64,000 nucleotides of DNA. Source: Heliocybe sulcata. Taxonomy: Eukaryota > Basidiomycota > Agaricomycetes > Gloeophyllales > Gloeophyllaceae. Of this stretch, positions 35,647-46,600 are shown piece by piece (position 1 is the first letter of the stretch; each line of letters opens with the position of its first letter). The notes under the pieces were generated by a model. The model saw only the letters and a list, made by a program, of their open reading frames with translations, searched no databases and had not been told where the DNA came from. A program made the translations under genes and the position numbers. The stretch spans positions 126,692 to 190,691 of the forward strand of contig ML213511.1 of NCBI GenBank assembly GCA_004369045.1, given 5' to 3'.

Positions 35647-36322
35647 AGTAGTCTGCCACCAAGAAAGCACCGTGAGTTGGGAACGAGACGGAGGGAGCGC
35701 GTACACACCCTTTGGCGAGACGACGAGACCGCGGCCCTTGGACGCGCCGCGGTAGACGGTTTCGATGATGTCAACGAGCTGCGGGGCAGACATGAGCGGT
35801 GCTTTGGAAGGACAGAAGGAAGACGGTACCTCTTGTTTGTTGTCCATTGGCCAGTTGCTGTCAAAGGGGGTCGGTGAGATGAGGACAGGGTGGGAACAGT
35901 AGGAAGGGGACGCACATCTTGTTGTTGTTTCCGGTACCCAAGTCGATCATGATGTGTTTATTCCTATGCACTGAGGTGAGCGGGGTGGGAGGAAGATAGG
36001 AGGGACGCACCGGTAGAAGAACATGACCGTGCACGGGTCGTACAACTCATACATCTGCATATACCCATTACTCACCGCTCTCCCCCTTCTCAAACCCAAG
36101 CAGACAGACCTTGTTAAAGTCCGGCACCTCTGTAATGTCGCAGAGGTAGATGACGGCGAAGTTCTGAACCTTCTCTGAGATGGCGTAGAGGGTCTCGTCC
36201 ATGATCATGCACTGCGAGTCCCAGTCGTGCCCGAACCGGATGACGACGACGCGGTCTTCTTCGGATTTGATGGCTTCGTCAACGTGCCAGCCAGAGGGGA
36301 GGTGCGGGAGGAAATAGGACAT
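35627..36322 (-). CDS. DIM1: DIM1/TXNL4A, thioredoxin-like U5 snRNP protein
   Basis: The small thioredoxin-fold protein of the U5 snRNP (human U5-15kD), essential for pre-mRNA splicing. It starts MSYFLPHLPSGWHVDEAI, then SEEDRVVVIRFGHDWDSQCM, VIYLCDITEVPDFNK, MYELYDPCTVMFFYR, NKHIMIDLGTGNNNKMNW, LVDIIETVYRGASKGRGLVV and ends SPKDYSTRYRY. This is close to end-to-end identity with the family and about the usual 142 residues. Introns interrupt after FNK, FYR, NNKMN, KQE and SPK. It is divergently paired with the cyclophilin H gene, 102 bases between start codons. Confidence 0.95.
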
Positions 36323-36424
36323 GGTGAGGAGGTGGAGGTGTAGAGGAGAGGAAGGGCAGACGCGACTTTCCTTTCCTGAACGTCCTCGAAAGCGCGCCTC
36401 GTCTTCACTCTCCTGCGTTCAACC
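36323..36424. promoter_or_regulatory. 102-base bidirectional promoter of DIM1 and cyclophilin H
   Basis: Only 102 bases separate the two ATGs, so both core promoters and both 5' UTRs must fit here. I see no TATA box; the stretch is rich in purine/pyrimidine runs (GGTGGAGGTGTAGAGGAGAGG). Both products belong to the U4/U6.U5 tri-snRNP, which suggests shared control. Confidence 0.65.
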
Positions 36425-37949
36425 ATGTCCTCACAACGGCCAATCGTGTTTATGGACATCAACATTGGCGAGACGCCCGCTGGCAGACTCAAGATGGAGC
36501 TCTTCAGCGACATCGTACCAAAGACGGCGGAAAACTTTAGGCAGCTGTGTACGGGCGAGTACAGGTGCGCTGGTTCTTCCCACTATATACGAGGGATTCT
36601 GACTGGACTGCATAGAATGAATGCGAGGCCGCAGGGGTACAAGGGTGCTGTCTTCCACAGGTGCGTGGCCTGTCCCTCTCTTCTCATTTTGCGGCTTGCT
36701 GACGGTCTATGCAGAGTGTACGTCCCCATCTTCGCCACTTCGAACGCGATGTAGCTAAGTGTGCGACAGCGTTCCCAACTTTATGGTGCAAGGTACGCTC
36801 TGTCTCGTCCCTCGTACCCGCCCTCTGACCGAGCGGACTCATCACAAGTTTCCTCTTCTCGCGCTCATGCTTTACCTCGACATTACCCTTCTCGTCCACC
36901 AACTCATGGACCCATCGCGTCGTCCTTTCTCGCATAACGACTCACAGGCGGCGATTTCATGAAAGGCGACGGTACTGGCTCCTTCTCCATATACGGTGAC
37001 AAGTTCCCGGTGAGCGTCCTCTCATATCCTCTTCCTCCCGTGCTCTTTCTACTTCTCCTTCGTCTTATTCCTCTGGCTTCTGCTGTTCCTCTTTCCTCTT
37101 TCTCTCACTGTCTCTTGCATTCCTCCCATTGTGGATATCTCCTGCTGCTCCTGCTGCTCCCGCGTTTCGGGCTTTTGCCCCTTCCCTACCACCCAACTAC
37201 CAAAACCATCACCCAAACCTCCTCCCGCCTTCCTCTCCTTAATCCTCCACCATTGCCCACCCAGCTTTCCCTACATGTTTCCCTTGTAACTCGTCGCTGC
37301 ATACACCTACTCCCTTCTACCCCATCTCCGCATGCATTTGCGCCTTGTATACCCATCACTTACCCACCGTCACGTCTTGCTGTTCTTCATCTAGACCATC
37401 CTGTTCGGTCATGCACCGTGTACTAACCGCCCACTCCAACGCAGGACGAGAACTTCATCGAAAAGCACTCGGGCCCGGGCCTGCTCTCCATGGCCAACTC
37501 GGGGCCGAACACGAACGGATGTCAGGTGAGCCGTCTTTACTCTTCTTCGTCCGTCCCTTGTGTCTTTTCTCCTTTCCCTTCGCCGTATTGAAGCCGGGCT
37601 GTATGCGCGGGTATCCTCCTTCTTCCGTATCAATTCTTTTTTTGCAAGCCTTGCCCTCTTCTCGCCTCCCTACCCGTCCCTCCCTTCCCCCCATCAACCA
37701 CAATTCTCTTACCAACGTACCCGCCCCTAGTTCTTCATAACCACAGCAAACTGCGCCTTCCTCGACGGCAAGCACGTCGTCTTCGGGCGCGTCATCGACG
37801 GCATGTTGACTCTCCGAAAGATAGAGAACGTGCCGACGGGCGCGAATAATAGGCCCAAGTTGGCAGTGAAGGTCGTCGGTGGGTGGCCAATCTCCTTTCC
37901 TTGCCCTTGTACGGCTCACATGAGTTCTGTAGAATGTGGGGAAATGTGA
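36425..37949 (+). CDS. PPIH: Cyclophilin H (PPIH), U4/U6 snRNP peptidyl-prolyl isomerase
   Basis: Catalyses cis-trans isomerisation of Xaa-Pro and, in the PPIH subfamily, binds the Prp4/Prp3 proteins of the U4/U6 snRNP. The N-terminus [20 protein letters not shown], the core [20 protein letters not shown], the W-less [31 protein letters not shown] and the C-terminal [15 protein letters not shown] then CGEM all match PPIH. Exons: 36425-36564, 36616-36660, 36715-36717, 36770-36792, 36948-37009, 37445-37525, 37731-37878, 37933-37949. The 3-base exon supplies the end of the catalytic Arg codon and most of the next Val codon. Two introns (435 and 205 bases) are unusually long for this window and pyrimidine-rich. 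Confidence 0.93.
36715..36717 (+). other. 3-base microexon (AGT) in cyclophilin H
   Basis: The exon CAC-AG ends at 36660. The next intron ends TATGCAG at 36714, then AGT, then GTACGT at 36718, and the following intron ends GCGACAG at 36769. Joining gives CAC AGA GTC GTT CCC, that is His-Arg-Val-Val-Pro, the family consensus with the catalytic Arg. Direct joining without AGT gives His-Ser-Val-Pro, which loses the Arg and one residue. Confidence 0.72.
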
Positions 37950-38550
37950 GTTGGCAGAAGTGGTGAAAGTGGTTAAAGTGGAAGGTAGCGTCATTGTAGC
38001 AGTGTCCTCTCACCTCTGCGTCCGAATGTGATCTTAAGTCTCGATCGATCTGGCGGGCTTAGCCACCTGAAAGCGCAGAGCCAGCAGGTACTGTCCGCTT
38101 CCTGTCGTTGTGCGCGGTCCTGAACAGGCGAAGTCGGGGCGACAAGTGTAACAGGCGTGGAAGTTGGCAATCGCAAGCAGGGCGGCGAGGGATGTCGGTC
38201 TTGGGAGAAATCCTGCTTCTTATTCCTGGGCGGAGGAGGCGGCTGGCAGTTTGAATCGATATGAGGAGAGAACTGTCAGCCGCCCGCCAGCTGCACGCGG
38301 TGTCGGATAGAATGGCCGCGCGTGGGCGGCTGGCGGTCATAATCAATATTAGGTGCAGGACGCGAGCCGCCCGCTTATTTCACTCGATGCCGGGCAGGAT
38401 AGTGATACACGCATCTGCATTTCACGTACAAAGAACATACAAGATAGGGGAATGGTACAGGTATTCATACATACACAGGCTCTCTCCCAGTCGTACAATT
38501 CACCCTTCCTCCCGCGTAGACATCGAACCGAGCAGCACCTCGGCATGCAT
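37950..38550. other. Convergent intergenic region with hairpin
   Basis: Lies between the 3' ends of cyclophilin H and alcohol oxidase. It contains an inverted repeat (separate entry) and two more copies of the motif GGCGGCTGGC or its complement near 38283 and 38328. No gene seen. Confidence 0.45.
38238..38284. repeat. Inverted repeat, 14-base arms, 19-base loop
   Basis: GGCGGCTGGCAGTT (38238-38251) faces AACTGTCAGCCGCC (38271-38284); 13 of 14 bases pair. It sits between two convergent genes, so it could form a hairpin in either 3' transcript. A related motif recurs at 38327-38336 and in complement at 38367-38376. Confidence 0.6.
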
Positions 38551-41426
38551 TTAGTGGCGCGCCTGCTGGGTGGTGGGCTTGCCAGTCGGGACTGGCGCGT
38601 GCGGGACGGGTGCGTGAGGCACGCGGGCCTTGAGGCCTGCAGAGCATACCCAGCGTGAGACCATCGTACAAGGTCAGTGTGAACCACAAGAACGCACCGA
38701 GCTCCTCCAGAATCAAATCCGCGCCCTTCTCGCCGACAAGGAGCGCCGACGAGTAGGTGTTGGTGCCGAGGTTATCGGGGCAGATACTCAGGTCGACACA
38801 CTTGAGGTTCTCGGTACCGAACACGCTCAGGCGCTTGTCAACGACGCCGCCCTGCTCGCGCGGCTTCATGGCTGAAACCGTCCATGTAGCGCATCAGTAC
38901 CCCCTCCTACCAACAGCCACGCAGACACTTACCGCACGTCCCCAAGCTATGCCACGTCGTCTCGACATGGTCCGCGATCCAGTCGTCAATCGCCTGGTTG
39001 TCCTCCTCCGTGTACTTGATATCCTCGTGCACCTTGTTCGCATCGTACGGCTCGCCGGGGCGGTGCCAGGTGCCCATGTGAATGCCGACCGTCAGCCCGT
39101 CGGGAAAGATCTCCTTCGCGGTCTTGATGTCAATGTCGCGCGTCGCCGCGGGCGAGCCCGGGTGGAAGTGCGGGTGGTGCGAGGTGAGCTCGCCGCGGAA
39201 CGCGTCCATCCGCCTGGCGACCTCCCGGGTCTTCTTGTACGACCATCGGATGGGCGCAAAGTCGGCTTTGTTGTTCATGAAACCGGAGTCGAAGAAGGGT
39301 TCTTTATACGGGTTGGTGGACTGGATGTGGATCTTGCCGCGGGAGGCAGGGTACTCGAGGTACTGGAACATGGTGATGTACTTGCCGGGCGGCAGCAGGG
39401 CGTGGTCGGCGTACGCTGATCTTGGGGTCAGCACTGTACAGGTCTATAAGGGAAGGAAGCTCACCTCCGGCGACGATGGAGCCAAACATGACGGGTTTGT
39501 CGGGCTTGTCCTTGAAGTACCGATCCCAGAGCTCATTGAACTCGGGACCCATCTCTTTCAGCTCTTCTTCCGTGGGACGAATCTGTGTTTCGGATTAGAC
39601 TGAAAACACTACAGCGAAGGTAAATAATATGTACCTTGAACCCAGCATCTATGACGTTGGAGGACAGTCTGGCCTTCTCGGGGCTGACTTCCCACTCACG
39701 GAAGAGCTCCTGCTGAACCTCCTTGACACCCCGGAGGAAGTCATCAGTGGTGATGGTCTCATTAGAAACGCGGTAAACTGAATACTGTGTCAGCAACCTG
39801 TCGTGACGGTAGGTATTCGTCAGACTCACTCGACAGGGTGGTGTAATGGTCCTGATACTCCTCACTAAATAGGGCGAGTCAGCTTGTGTAATAACGATAT
39901 CACGCTCAGGTAGACTCACCCAACACCTGGGAGATCGCTGACGACTTTGATATCGAGCTTCTTTAGGAGCTCGCCATTACCGACACCGGACCTTTCGAGG
40001 ATCTGGGGCGTGCCCAAAGTGCCAGAGCTCAACACGACCATCTTGCGTGCCTTGACAATCGTCTCCTTCAGAGCACCACCATGGGCACGGTTTCTGCACG
40101 GCACGTAGGCGACGCCAACGGCCTTGTTGCCCTCGAAGATAACGCGCGAGACGCGGGCGTTCGTGCGGAGATATAAATTGCTCTGCACGTCCATGACGCT
40201 GTGGACGTACGCCGTCGCGGCATCGCTTCGACGACCCGTGTGACGGTTGATGTACTTGGCCCAGATCTCAGAGCCGTGGGCTGTGGTCAGGTCTTGGATA
40301 TCATCGCTGAAGGGGATTCCGATTGCGTCCGCAGCACGCAGGAAGTCCTGCGCAACAGCTGCATACCGTTATTAGCACACGCGTACGCACAGGCAGGGAA
40401 TGCATGGTATGCTCACGCATGATCTGTCCGCCGTTCGATATGGCGATGGGTCCATCGTATCCGTGCGTATCGTTATTTACGGGCTTCTGGTAGTTTTCGA
40501 GCTACATAAAAGAAGTCAGGAAGTAGCCTTGCTTTCCTGTGTTGTTGTATCTTACCCGCTTCATCAAGGGCACTAAGTCTAGTAAGCCATTGTGTTAGTT
40601 AAGAGCATGACCATCAACGTGCATCTGCAATCACCTTGAGCAGTCCAACCCTCCGTCTTAAAGTCGTCTGGATGATACTATGCTCAGTAGTGTATACGTT
40701 AGCAAGAGCGGGACATTTACCCCAATCTGATGCAGACGCTCTAGTGTACATCTAGTATTGCAGGATAATGAGCTTCATCTGATGGATGAAAGATGCATTC
40801 CTGTTCATACCTGGAAATTGATACTGCAAAGACGTTAGCACAAGGCTAAGAAATGTAGAGCGGGCAAGCTCACCTGCTACCGCCGCCGAGAATGTTGGCA
40901 CAACTGCAAGAGACAGGTCGGTAACCCAAACATGGATAACAGGTGAGCCGACGTACGGGACAATTGACTGTCTGCCACGCAGGTGGGAACTCTTCATCGT
41001 GTCAGTGTAGAACGTCGCTTTGTCGTTACTGGACTACTATCAGCACGGACGACAATGTCGCGACTGGGCAATATCTCACATTCCATCACGCTGCATATTC
41101 CTGACATAGATACCAGGCCTGTAAACCCATGGGTCGTCCCGGTTGTTGGCACCGCCTGCGCAGATTCGTTGGCTGAAGATATGTGATGCAATACACAACG
41201 ACATACCCTCAATGAGCATGACCTTCAGGTTGGGGTCAGCGTACGCCAGCCGGCCAGCAACAACGCATCCTAGGGAACACTAAGTCGGCGTCGAGCTACT
41301 CAGCCTCTTCACGACATACCTGCTGGACCACCACTGCGCAACGCGCTCGTCAATAACGATTAAACAGCACGGGTCGAACGGTGCGTACCCGCAGACAATC
41401 ACGTCAACTTCCTCGGGATGACCCAT
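38551..41426 (-). CDS. AOX: Alcohol oxidase (methanol oxidase type), GMC family
   Basis: FAD enzyme oxidising short primary alcohols, chiefly methanol, to aldehyde plus H2O2; in wood-decay fungi it is a proposed source of peroxide from lignin demethylation. The N-terminus (MGHPEEVDVIVCGGGPAGCV) holds the Rossmann loop. Family blocks include SINFQMYTRASASDWDDFKT, KRLENYQKPVNNDTHGYDG, LSSGTLGTPQILERSGVG, MFQYLEYPASRGKIHIQST and WHSLGTCAMKPREQGGVVD (catalytic His), with the partner Asn in LGTNTYSSALLVGE. The C-terminal extension has a PHAPVPHAPVP repeat and ends QQARH, not a canonical peroxisomal signal. About fifteen short exons, one of only 14 bases. A TATAAAAA (minus) lies about 90 bases upstream. 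Confidence 0.93.
41320..41333 (-). other. 14-base microexon in alcohol oxidase
   Basis: On the minus strand an intron ends GCGCAG, then TGGTGGTCCAGCAG, then GTATGTCG. Joined to its neighbours it gives VCGGGPAGCVVAG, the FAD-binding glycine loop. Leaving it out shifts the frame. Confidence 0.8.
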
Positions 41427-41515
41427 CTTGGTTCAGATCAAGTGTTTGATTAAGGGGGGGAGGTTCTAGAGACGAGACTCTAGCTGAGGAACCGTCGCGC
41501 TCAATTCATAAAGGC

Positions 41516-41523
41516 TTTTTATA
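41516..41523 (-). promoter_or_regulatory. TATA box of alcohol oxidase
   Basis: TATAAAAA on the minus strand, about 90 bases upstream of the ATG at 41426. Strong TATA boxes are usual in highly induced genes. Confidence 0.5.
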
Positions 41524-42772
41524 TGCAGGGAAGTGCGGGCGGGAGAACCTCTATCTGCGTGAGGAGCACCCAGAAGCTCGGTCCGTAGAAGATCGAGCTA
41601 TTCGAGTTCACTTGACTGGCATTCTGCGTAATCGCAGCCCCGAAACAGGTCATATGAGAAACCAGCAGAGGAGAGAGGAAGGACAAGGTTCCCCTTACTT
41701 AGCAAATGCGGTCACGTTCACCGCAGGCAAGTCGGCGATTAGGCCAAGGTCCAAGAAGACGAGTGAATGAGATGCGAGAAATGCACCCTGACCATCATTC
41801 TCTGCAGTCAGGGTGATCATGTATCCCACAAACCAGCCTAGCGAAGTCCCACGAAAGGTCTCCGAAGCGCCACCCATGGGTATGACGGTATTGACCTCCT
41901 TTCGTGGACGTACGGCAGGTGCATTTCAGTATGTATTCAGAGAAGTTGTTTGTCCACAAGACGTACGGTAGGTCCAATTGCTGGACACGAGGGCGCTCTG
42001 TCATTTTGGCTGGAAGGCAAGTTCGGGCATTACCGAGACTAAGAATGCGGGGGATGCGGGGTAATGCTGTGCTTCAACTTAATGTCTATTTCTGCGAGTG
42101 CCGCCCGAATCCTCGTCCCGTGCGCGCTGTATGCGGTAAAAGACCGAAAGCTCAGTCCAGATATCTGTGAAGCCGAGTGATCACAACACAGTGGCGTGGA
42201 ACTGGTCATAACTCCCGATCAACGATTGGAAGTAATTCAACAGCCTGACTGTCACATTGCCAGAGATCTCCAGTCATGCTTGTTAGAGAAGTGTGAACCG
42301 AAAGCGATCGTACTCACATGACGCTCAGTGGTGCAGTGGACAGGCCCAGACGCGCATTCTAGCGCAAGCCATCCAAGACAGTGTGAGTGGAATCTAAAGA
42401 AACCTCGTGCGGGTCACAGGAAAGAGCGAGGCAGCATAAGGGAATAATACCAGGATGCTCACTTCGACCGTGTCGGGATCTTTCTTCACAGGCAGGAACC
42501 AAAAGCGGCGGGATTCGAGCATAATGGACTGGCGGGAGTCCGTCTTCACCTGGGAGTCTGAGATAGAGCGAAACATCATAGGCTAGGCTTGAATTCTCCA
42601 ACTCCGAAGGTACGTTAGAAGTCATGGGACGCACGGGATTCGAAGAAAACTATGAGTAATGAGGACGGCTCCAGATAATGAAGGATAGCCTCTTGTTCTC
42701 AGAGGCTTGAGTATGGTCACCAGCACAAAAATAGTGTGCCAATGAGGAGGTGTGACCATCCAGAGCCCTCTT

Positions 42773-43432
42773 TCAGACTGATAGAAGGTACGGCCTTCCC
42801 ATTGGGCGAACTTTGCGCCTATAGGAGGAAGATCTGCTCATGGTCTCTGTCGGACGTGGACCCGAAGATAAGATGTGAAAACAACTCGTTTTGAGGGAGT
42901 CACTTCGACTGAGAAATGACGGAAACAATGAATGCAGAGTCTTCTCAGCCAAGGCTTTGTGAGAAACGTACAACATTATCCCCCGGTGTTGCAACGCTCC
43001 ATATGGCCAGGAAATCGTGTAGCTGACGGCAGATTTGGCCGTATAGGCAACGCTTCTTGACCAGTCTGATGCTCTAACCAACATGAAGGTCGGTCTGCGA
43101 GTCGCCGCATTCCTGGCACGAGTCCGAGCGCCCAACTTGAAGGAAACGCCGCTTACGTTACTCTCGTATATACGATGTGAAGTGCGAGATCCATGGGAGC
43201 TCAGGCAGGGCGCTGTGGAGATATCGGAAGTACGATTTGCAGTGTCGTTAAATTCCAGGTAACTTATGCCTATAAGCGCAAGTCCCGGCCAGTGGTTTGG
43301 ACCCTGTTCCGCTTCTTGGATCTCGGACAAGCCAGACATAGATGCGATACTGGGTATAATAGGCGAGTAGTCGGAGATACCATCAACAGTAATGACAGTG
43401 GTCAGGAAGTGGCGGAGGCTGGCGGAGGCCAC
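42773..43432 (-). CDS. Possible hypothetical protein, single open frame
   Basis: A 219-codon uninterrupted frame begins MASASLRHFLTTVITVDGIS and has a coding-like first third with C/T-rich third positions. No domain, signal peptide or membrane segment is apparent, and the second half (Arg/Ser-rich) looks less convincing. No introns are needed, unlike almost every other gene here. It could be a chance frame in the long space between alcohol oxidase and Fab1. Confidence 0.2.
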   Translation of the reverse strand: MASASLRHFLTTVITVDGISDYSPIIPSIASMSGLSEIQEAEQGPNHWPGLALIGISYLEFNDTANRTSDISTAPCLSSHGSRTSHRIYESNVSGVSFKLGARTRARNAATRRPTFMLVRASDWSRSVAYTAKSAVSYTISWPYGALQHRGIMLYVSHKALAEKTLHSLFPSFLSRSDSLKTSCFHILSSGPRPTETMSRSSSYRRKVRPMGRPYLLSV

Positions 43433-43633
43433 GCGAAAAACGGCCAGTGGCGAAGGCTATAATACTCGTTTGCACAGCGACTGCAAACGGTACGATATGT
43501 ACAATTGAAGGGTTGGATAACGACATGATTGTCAAATTGCCTATGCACGGGTACAGATACAAGTGAATCTTGTCCAAATGCGAGAATGACTAGGAAAAGC
43601 TTGCAGAGCGAAACAGGTATACAACATTTTCTC

Positions 43634-46600
43634 CTACAAGGGGCACCTCAAATCCCATACATCCGTCGGCAGTCTTGTCTTTGTCTCGTCCCAAGGGCGA
43701 GACCATTTATCTGTTCCCGGATAAGACAATATGTCAGCAAATAGTAAGAATCGACCGAGGAATCCACGAAGATACGCACCGGGGCATGCTAAGAAGTAGC
43801 TATCCATGGCGTTCACGAAACGCTCCTGATACTCATTGGGAGGCATCACAGTAACCTCCTTACCAGATGGGTTGAGTCCTTGCTTCACCTTATACTCAAG
43901 AGTCTTCGCGAACGTATAGCTGCCTACGAACGACATATGTCAGACGGCAAAACCCATCATAACAGCTGTTGGATGAGGTACCTATCATATCGACGAGCCC
44001 GCATACGACCTGCTTCCGTCCTTCATCCAAGCCCAGAAGGAGGCTATGCAGGGATTAGCATTAGTCGCCGCCGGCAGGATCATTCAAATCACGAACGAGT
44101 AATCCATGATACTACTCCTGGACAGGAAATCCGAGTCGTTCCTGACGGCCTCCTGTAGTACAAGTTTGGAATAAGGTCGTAGGAGAATCAGAGCACGCTG
44201 TTGGCCTAGATACACAAAAATATCACTCTACATCCGCGATCGAGACGAGGGTGACATACCTTCTATCCATTCACCGTCGAATAGCGTCTTCGGCGAAGAT
44301 ATACTGGAGCTATTGTTACTCGGCTTCACCTTGCGCCCGTGGATACCCTTGAGGTCGAAGGTTCTCGTGATCTTCTGATCGTAGAATAGGTTTTCCATAA
44401 CAAGGAGATCGGCCTTGGCTTGGCTTGTCCCGTTCTCAAGGTTTCTGATTTCCACAGTATAAAAGCCAAGCACTTTAGCCAAAGCGGAGGGTTTAGTAGC
44501 GGTCGAATCCATATAACGAAAATAGGATGGAGCTAATTCTATCAGTACTTGCCTGGCAAAATTATGAGTCTCTCCACTGAGTGATAAAGGCTATACTCAC
44601 AGGTCCCCAACGTTCCACGCATTAACAAGGGTCTTGATGATGTACCGGTTATCGCTCGTCTTCCAGAAGTTCGACTTACTTTTACCGCCATCTGCGGCCC
44701 AATTCGCACTACGCTCCAAGCTCTTCAGAAAGACGTCCTCGATGCTACATCGCTTCCGCAAGCCGTCGAACTGCTTCGCATAATAGACAGTACAGCTGAA
44801 CTTGAGGCGCTTTCCTATCGTCCAGTCGTACTTGATATGCGGGCGCTCGTCAATTGGAAGAGAGTCAGCGTTGAGCAGGGCATGATGCGTTTTCGGTGAC
44901 TGCGCTGGCTTGATTGTCTCCGATGGATTGAGAACCAGTCGCATGGCGCTGGCAATACCAGAAGTCAGCGTGGAGGAAAGGAAGGAGCTTCCGCCAGGCT
45001 TCGGAGAGGTAGAACGGGGAGTTGATGGCTTGGCATCAAGTGCTGAGGAAGAGGAAGACTTGAGACTAGTGCTTGAATCCCGAGCATCCTTCGGAGGAAG
45101 CGGAGGAGGAACGACAGAGGGCCTCTTCTCTGCGTCGGATTCACTGGGACCGATTGTAGAACCACTGTCCTTCGATTCCAGCGAAGCAGCGTCGGCTCTA
45201 CGCACATGGCTCTCTACGAAGGCCGAAGAATTGGAGTTCATGCTGTCAGATAACGATCGTGTCGGTGACTCCAGCCCAGCAGCGTCCACGTCGTGCAAGA
45301 TCTTGTCGACTACCTGCGCTGCTTCAGGCAGACCACTTACGAGGCCATCTGCCGGTTGCATATTCAATTGGACATCCGGTTTAGCGTATGCGGAGGGAGG
45401 GGTACGTTCGCTACTGCTTGCGGAACGAGCTTGGAGAACAAGATTGGTCAATCGGGACGGTGACAACCCAGGGGCATCTCCAGGTTTATGACGGAGGACC
45501 GAGGGCAAGGATAAGATACCGGTGGGGTCGCGGGGATGCTCTTTGCGGGTGATTGTTGCGGTGTGCGGCTCGGGCTCATGCCAGACTACACCCTCGTCGT
45601 CGGGATCTGGCTGCAAAGCAGCGGAGGACTTGAAGAGCTTGTACCCTCCGGACGCAAAGAAGGATGAGCCAGAGGTTGACGACTGAGGCGGCGGGGTGGA
45701 AGCCACCAGCTCGTGAGATGGACGGGATCCGTTAGGCGGTTTGCTGACGGAGAGACTGGCCAGCTCTTTCTTGTAATCCACAGAGCTAAGTGGGAGCGAA
45801 TATGAGCATGCCATGTCAACCGAGATGTGTGGAAAACATGCACCTCAGTGTGAATGCTATGATGCTGCCCCAGTCATTCTCGCGCACAACGACATTACCA
45901 CCAGGGACTGCATGGCACCCGCTTCCCCACCATTCCGGTTCGCTTTGACATAATTTCTCCGCAGCAGGCTCACCGTCTACTGTGCTGACCTGATGCTTTC
46001 TCTCCCAGGCGGCCAATCGCCGTGCAGCGCCGCGCGCAGCAGAATGGAACGATCTGCGCACGTCGTTCAGTGAAGACGTCGGAGTCTGCAATAGTTCCGC
46101 ATAGAGAGATTGCTCCGTCCGCTGGAATGTATGACGCAAGGTAGAAAGCTTCTGCACGCAATCCAAATCGCTCTCTCGTTGAGCCTGCTGCGATTGCCGC
46201 AACGCAGAGACCGATGTCTTGGCACGGACCAGGGGTGGTCGAGGAACCGCGAGATTGGTCTCGCTAGATGATCCTACCGAGGTAGTTGGATAGCTAGAAG
46301 GTACCGGGGGTAACGGCACGTCCTTTGCTTTCGGAGTTGATTCAATGGATTCATCATTGTCGTCAGTAGAAGGGAGGCGGGGGAGAGTCTTATGATTTAG
46401 TGTATCGTCGGCATCGCCAAACACATCTTCCTGTGGGACATCAAGTTTCCGTAAGGACGCCCCCCAACAAGCCGGGGATGCTCACCAGCCTGTCCATGTG
46501 TTCCCCAACATCCTGCCACCAACCCATTATCTCCTTTCTCAATGCCTTCTTCTCGTCATCCATGGTAGATTTACGAGCAGCTTCGATTGATCTGCGATCT

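Larger units (their letters stand above)
41427..43633. other. Long intergenic region upstream of alcohol oxidase
   Basis: About 2.2 kb between the alcohol oxidase promoter and the 3' end of the Fab1 gene. Only one long frame (42773-43432) stands out and is listed separately. Such a long upstream region could hold carbon-source control sites, but I recognise none with confidence. Confidence 0.4.
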
